DNA of 9,482 nt from Actinomycetes bacterium (GTDB lineage Bacteria > Actinomycetota > Actinomycetes > Actinomycetales > Dermatophilaceae): the NCBI GenBank assembly GCA_023420415.1, contig JAEZWF010000052.1, forward strand, positions 1 to 9,482, given 5' to 3'. Of this stretch, positions 5,842-9,482 are shown piece after piece. Each line of letters begins with the position of its first letter. Within the stretch, counting starts at the first letter, position 1. The position numbers and the translations under genes were made by a program. The notes below the pieces were generated by a model, which ran no database searches, was not told the origin of the DNA, and worked only from the letters and a program-made list of their open reading frames with translations.

Positions 5842-7575
5842 GTGCTCATCCGGATTCTTCGCGAGTACCTGCGGCCATACCGCGGGCTCATCGTCCTGCT
5901 CGTGCTGCTGCAGCTCGTCGGCACGATCGCCTCGCTCTACCTGCCCAGCCTCAACGGCCGGATCATCGACCAGGGCGTGGCCCTCGGTGACACCGGCTAC
6001 ATCATGCGCACCGGCGGGTGGATGCTGGCGATCTCCTTCGTGCAGATCGTCGCGACCATTGCCGCGACCTACCTCGGTGCCAAAGCGGCAGCGGGTCTGG
6101 GGCGTGACCTTCGGGCGAGCATCTTCGCCCGGGTCGGTGACTTCTCCGCCCAGGAGGTGTCCCGGTTCGGTGCGCCGACCCTGATCTCACGCAACACCAA
6201 CGACGTGACCCAGGTCCAGACGGTGACGTTCATGGGGGCGGCGATGATGGTGTCCGCGCCGATCATGATGGTCGGCGGCATCATCATGGCGCTGCGTGAG
6301 GACGTCGGCCTCTCGTGGCTCGTCGCTGTCGCGGTGCCCCTACTGGCCCTGTCGGTCGCCCTGGTGATCCGCAAGATGATCCCGCAGTTCCGGCTCATGC
6401 AGGAGTCGGTCGACTGGGTGAACCGCGTTCTGCGCGAACAGATCACAGGCATCCGGGTGGTGCGGGCGTTCGTGCGCGAGGAGCGCGAGGAGGCCAGGTT
6501 CGCCGAGGCCAACACGCAGTACACGGGAACGGCGCTCGCGGTCGGTCGCCTCATGGCGATGGTGTTTCCCATCGTCATGCTGATCTTCAACGCCTCGACC
6601 GTCGCCGTCCTGTGGTTCGGCGCGCACCGGGTGGAGAGCGGCCAGATGCAGATCGGCGAGCTGACGGCATTCATGAGCTACCTCATGCAGATCCTCATGT
6701 CGGTCATGATGGCGACCTTCATGTCGATGATGATCCCGCGGGCAACTGTGTCCGCGGGTCGCATCGGCGAGGTTCTCGACACCGAGTCCACCGTGGTCGA
6801 GCCGACTGCTCCGGTGGCACTGCCGAGCACCGAGGATGCGGTCACCCTTGACCACGTCGAGTTCACCTACCCGGGCGCGGATGTGCCTGTGCTGCAAGAT
6901 GTCTCGCTCGAGGCGCTGCCGGGCCGCACGACGGCGATCATCGGCAGCACCGGGGCGGGCAAGTCCACGCTCCTGTCGCTGATCCCGCGCCTCTACGACG
7001 TGACGGGTGGGGCCGTGCGCATCGGCGGCGTGGACGTGCGCGAGGCGGCCCTCGAGGACGTCTGGGACCGGATCGGCCTCGTGCCGCAGAAGCCCTACCT
7101 CTTCACCGGCACGGTGGCCTCGAACCTGCGCTACGGCGATGCAAATGCCACCGACGAGGAGCTGTGGGAGGCGCTGCGCATCGCCCAGGCCGAGGACTTC
7201 GTCCGAGCCATGCCCGACGGGCTGGACTCGCCGATCGCCCAGGGCGGCACCAACGTGTCCGGCGGTCAGCGGCAGCGGCTCGCCATCGCCCGGGCGCTGG
7301 TGGCCAACCCGGAGATCTACCTGTTCGACGACAGCTTCTCGGCGCTCGACCTGTCGACCGACGCGCGACTGCGCGCAGCGCTGCGGCCCGTGACCCGCAA
7401 CGCGACGGTCATCGTTGTGGCGCAACGCGTTTCGACGATCGTCGACGCCGACCAGATCATCGTGCTCGACGACGGGAAGGTCGTCGGCACAGGAACCCAT
7501 GACCAGCTGCTGGAGACGTGTCCGACGTATGTCGAGATCGTCGAGTCGCAGCGCAGTGCGGAGGAGGCGGCATGA
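5842..7575 (+). CDS. ABC exporter half-transporter, degenerate-site subunit
   Basis: This 577-residue half-transporter has an exporter-type membrane domain (six helices, about residues 15-300) fused to a nucleotide-binding domain. Visible motifs are A-loop Y343, Walker A GSTGAGKS (368-375, K374), Q-loop Q416, canonical signature SGGQR (473-477) and Walker B ending LFDD (D496), with D-loop ALD (501-503). Two catalytic positions are altered: Asp497 replaces the usual Glu after Walker B, and Gln528 replaces the switch His (AQRVSTI). This is the hallmark of one partner in heterodimeric exporters such as TM287/288, LmrCD and BmrCD. It should pair with the next gene product, lending an intact signature to that partner's active site. 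Substrates of this class are drugs, lipids or peptides; the sequence does not say which. From memory the lengths resemble mycobacterial Rv1273c/Rv1272c. The GTG start follows the TetR stop with no gap. Confidence 0.95.
   Translation: MLIRILREYLRPYRGLIVLLVLLQLVGTIASLYLPSLNGRIIDQGVALGDTGYIMRTGGWMLAISFVQIVATIAATYLGAKAAAGLGRDLRASIFARVGDFSAQEVSRFGAPTLISRNTNDVTQVQTVTFMGAAMMVSAPIMMVGGIIMALREDVGLSWLVAVAVPLLALSVALVIRKMIPQFRLMQESVDWVNRVLREQITGIRVVRAFVREEREEARFAEANTQYTGTALAVGRLMAMVFPIVMLIFNASTVAVLWFGAHRVESGQMQIGELTAFMSYLMQILMSVMMATFMSMMIPRATVSAGRIGEVLDTESTVVEPTAPVALPSTEDAVTLDHVEFTYPGADVPVLQDVSLEALPGRTTAIIGSTGAGKSTLLSLIPRLYDVTGGAVRIGGVDVREAALEDVWDRIGLVPQKPYLFTGTVASNLRYGDANATDEELWEALRIAQAEDFVRAMPDGLDSPIAQGGTNVSGGQRQRLAIARALVANPEIYLFDDSFSALDLSTDARLRAALRPVTRNATVIVVAQRVSTIVDADQIIVLDDGKVVGTGTHDQLLETCPTYVEIVESQRSAEEAA
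7560..7567 (+). promoter_or_regulatory. Ribosome binding site for the second ABC gene
   Basis: GGAGGAGG lies inside the 3' end of the first ABC gene; its core GGAGG ends 7 bases before the ATG at 7572. It is the strongest Shine-Dalgarno noticed before any gene start in the window and fixes the start of a gene that overlaps its neighbour by ATGA. Confidence 0.8.
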
Positions 7576-9482
7576 GCGCCGAGGGTGTGAAGACCGAGGA
7601 GGAGAAGGCCGCCGAGGCGCGTCGCGGGCCGGGCTCGCGGGCGGGGCAGCGGCACGGGCCGATGGCCGGGGTGGGCGTGCCCGCCGAGAAGTCGCAGAAC
7701 TTCGTGCCGTCCGCCAAGCGGCTGCTCGGCCTGCTGCGCCCCGAGCGCACCAAGCTGTATGCCGTGCTGGCCCTCGCCGTGGCGAGCGTCGCCCTCAACG
7801 CCGTCGGGCCGAAGATTCTCGGCCGGGCGACCGACCTGATCTTCGCCGGCGTGATCGGCAAGAGCGTGGGTGGGCAGGTGCCTGCAGGCACCACGGCCGA
7901 GCAGCTGGCGCAGGGACTGCGTGCGCGCGGGCAGGACCAGCTCGCCGACATGGTGGCGAAGATGGACCACCTGGTGCCCGGCCAGGGCATCGATTTCGGC
8001 GCGGTGGGCCAGGTGCTGCTGTGGGTGCTCGCCATCTACGTCGTGGCGAGCCTGCTGTCGTGGGCGATGGGGTGGATCCTCACCGGTGCCGTCAACCGCA
8101 CCATCTTCACCCTGCGGCGCGACGTCGAGGACAAGCTCAACCGGCTGCCGTTGCCGTACTTCGACAACCAGCCGCGCGGCGAGCTGCTCTCCCGCGTCAC
8201 CAACGACATCGACAACGTCGCCCAGAGCATGCAGCAGACCCTGAGCCAGATGCTCAACTCACTGCTCACCGTGGTGGCGATGGTGGCGATGATGATCTAC
8301 ATCTCGCCGCTGCTGGCGCTCATCGCGCTGGTCACGATCCCGATCACGATGTTCGTCACCGCCGCCATCGGCAAGCGGTCACAGAAGCACTTCATCCAGC
8401 AGTGGAAGAGCACCGGTGAGCTCAACTCGATCGTCGAGGAGACGTTCACGGGTCACCAGCTGGTCAAGGTGTTCGGTCGTCAGGACGAGGTGCGCGGCGC
8501 GTTCAAGGCCAAGAACGACGACCTGTTCAACGCCGGCTTCGGTGCCCAGTTCATCAGCGGCATCATCATGCCGACGATGATGTTCATCGGAAACCTCAAC
8601 TACGTCATCGTCGCCGTCGTCGGTGGTCTTCGGGTGGCGAACGGATCGATGAGCCTCGGCGACGTCCAGGCGTTCATCCAGTACTCGCGCCAGTTCACCC
8701 AGCCCCTGACCCAGGTGGCCTCGATGGCCAACCTGCTGCAGTCCGGTGTCGCCTCCGCGGAGCGGGTGTTCGAGGTGCTCGACGCCCCCGAGCAGGAGCC
8801 CGAGGCCGCCAGCCCCGTGCGGCTGGAGGACCCGCACGGCCGCGTCGAGTTCGAGGACGTCTCGTTCTCCTACAGCCCCGACAAGCCGCTGATCGAGCAC
8901 CTCGACCTCACCGTCGAGCCCGGCCAGACGGTGGCCATTGTCGGGCCCACCGGGGCGGGCAAGACCACCCTGGTCAACCTCATCATGCGGTTCTACGAGC
9001 TGAACGGCGGCCGCATCACCCTCGACGGGGTCGACATCACCGACCTCAGCCGGCACGACCTGCGCAGCGAGATCGGCATGGTGCTGCAGGACACGTGGCT
9101 GTTCGGCGGCACGATACGCGAAAACATCCGCTACGGCAGGGACGGCGCGACGGACGAGGAGGTCGTCCGCGCGGCGAAGATGGCGCACGCCGACCACTTC
9201 ATCCGCACGCAGCCGCTGGGCTACGACACGGTATTGAACGAGGAGGCCTCGAACATCTCGCAGGGGCAGCGGCAGCTCATCACCATCGCGCGCGCGCTGC
9301 TGGCCGACCCGCCCATCCTCATCCTCGACGAGGCGACGAGCAGCGTGGACACGCGCACCGAGGCGTACATCCAGAATGCGATGATCGCGCTGATGAAGGG
9401 GCGCACCAACTTTGTGATCGCGCACCGGCTGTCCACGATACGCAATGCGTCCACGATATTGGTGATGAACGAGGGGCGCATC
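7572..9482 (+). CDS. ABC exporter half-transporter, catalytic-site subunit (3' partial)
   Basis: The frame stays open for 637 codons to the window edge. Residues 1-50 form a charged, Gly-rich cytoplasmic tail with the family stretch HGPMAGVGVPAEKSQNF. Six membrane helices follow (about 62-370), then the nucleotide-binding domain: A-loop Y434, Walker A GPTGAGKT (458-465, K464), Q-loop Q506, Walker B ILILDE (D586, catalytic E587), D-loop SVD (591-593) and switch H618 (AHRLSTI). The signature is degenerate, ISQGQ (562-566) instead of LSGGQ. This complements the preceding subunit, so the active ATP site would use this protein's Walker motifs and the partner's SGGQ. A polar insertion of roughly 47 residues (97-143) lies between helices 1 and 2, on the outer face. 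Related proteins end roughly 30 residues after the last visible motif, so little is missing. Rare codons cluster in the last 370 bases. Confidence 0.95.
   Translation, partial: MSAEGVKTEEEKAAEARRGPGSRAGQRHGPMAGVGVPAEKSQNFVPSAKRLLGLLRPERTKLYAVLALAVASVALNAVGPKILGRATDLIFAGVIGKSVGGQVPAGTTAEQLAQGLRARGQDQLADMVAKMDHLVPGQGIDFGAVGQVLLWVLAIYVVASLLSWAMGWILTGAVNRTIFTLRRDVEDKLNRLPLPYFDNQPRGELLSRVTNDIDNVAQSMQQTLSQMLNSLLTVVAMVAMMIYISPLLALIALVTIPITMFVTAAIGKRSQKHFIQQWKSTGELNSIVEETFTGHQLVKVFGRQDEVRGAFKAKNDDLFNAGFGAQFISGIIMPTMMFIGNLNYVIVAVVGGLRVANGSMSLGDVQAFIQYSRQFTQPLTQVASMANLLQSGVASAERVFEVLDAPEQEPEAASPVRLEDPHGRVEFEDVSFSYSPDKPLIEHLDLTVEPGQTVAIVGPTGAGKTTLVNLIMRFYELNGGRITLDGVDITDLSRHDLRSEIGMVLQDTWLFGGTIRENIRYGRDGATDEEVVRAAKMAHADHFIRTQPLGYDTVLNEEASNISQGQRQLITIARALLADPPILILDEATSSVDTRTEAYIQNAMIALMKGRTNFVIAHRLSTIRNASTILVMNEGRI

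Noticed and set aside
6340..7500. Antisense open frame (386 codons) opposite the first ABC gene
   Set aside because: It is the mirror of the conserved ABC motifs (His/Arg/Asp-rich product) and has no independent support.

Overview
The window is about 70% GC, and its genes are packed on one strand with G/C-ending codons. That is typical of an actinobacterium. The protein families and general style suggest the Intrasporangiaceae/Dermatophilaceae area (relatives of Janibacter, Knoellia, Phycicoccus). This placement is inferred from memory and no database was searched. All six genes I support lie on the + strand; the long antisense and alternate-frame open frames are shadows caused by high GC.

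Region 1 (35-2732) holds a membrane-bound, K+-independent proton-pumping pyrophosphatase (hppA), with an unusual signal-peptide-like N-terminus and an acidic Val/Glu-rich tail. A perfect 14-bp hairpin terminator follows it.

Region 2 (2733-5066) has a short regulatory gap with a dyad and a leaderless-type -10 box, then an AIM24-family protein and a SAM-dependent methyltransferase 11 bp downstream. These two probably form one transcription unit. From memory, the order hppA - AIM24 - methyltransferase is conserved in actinobacteria, with topA often following.

Region 3 (5067-9482) is a self-contained efflux operon: a TetR-family repressor and two ABC-exporter half-transporters. The repressor promoter is very compact. 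A 20-bp palindromic operator fills the space between the -35 and -10 boxes, and the predicted transcript starts at or one base before the ATG (leaderless). The repressor stop codon abuts the GTG of the first ABC gene, and the two ABC genes overlap by 4 bp (ATGA). The two ABC proteins carry complementary degenerate ATPase motifs, so they should form a heterodimer with one active and one degenerate ATP site. The second gene runs off the window, probably lacking only its last few dozen codons.

The most unexpected signal is the octamer GTATGCCG/CGGCATAC. It occurs nine times in 9.5 kb, against about 0.3 expected by composition, in genes and in spacers. I found no mobile element, CRISPR array, tRNA or rRNA.
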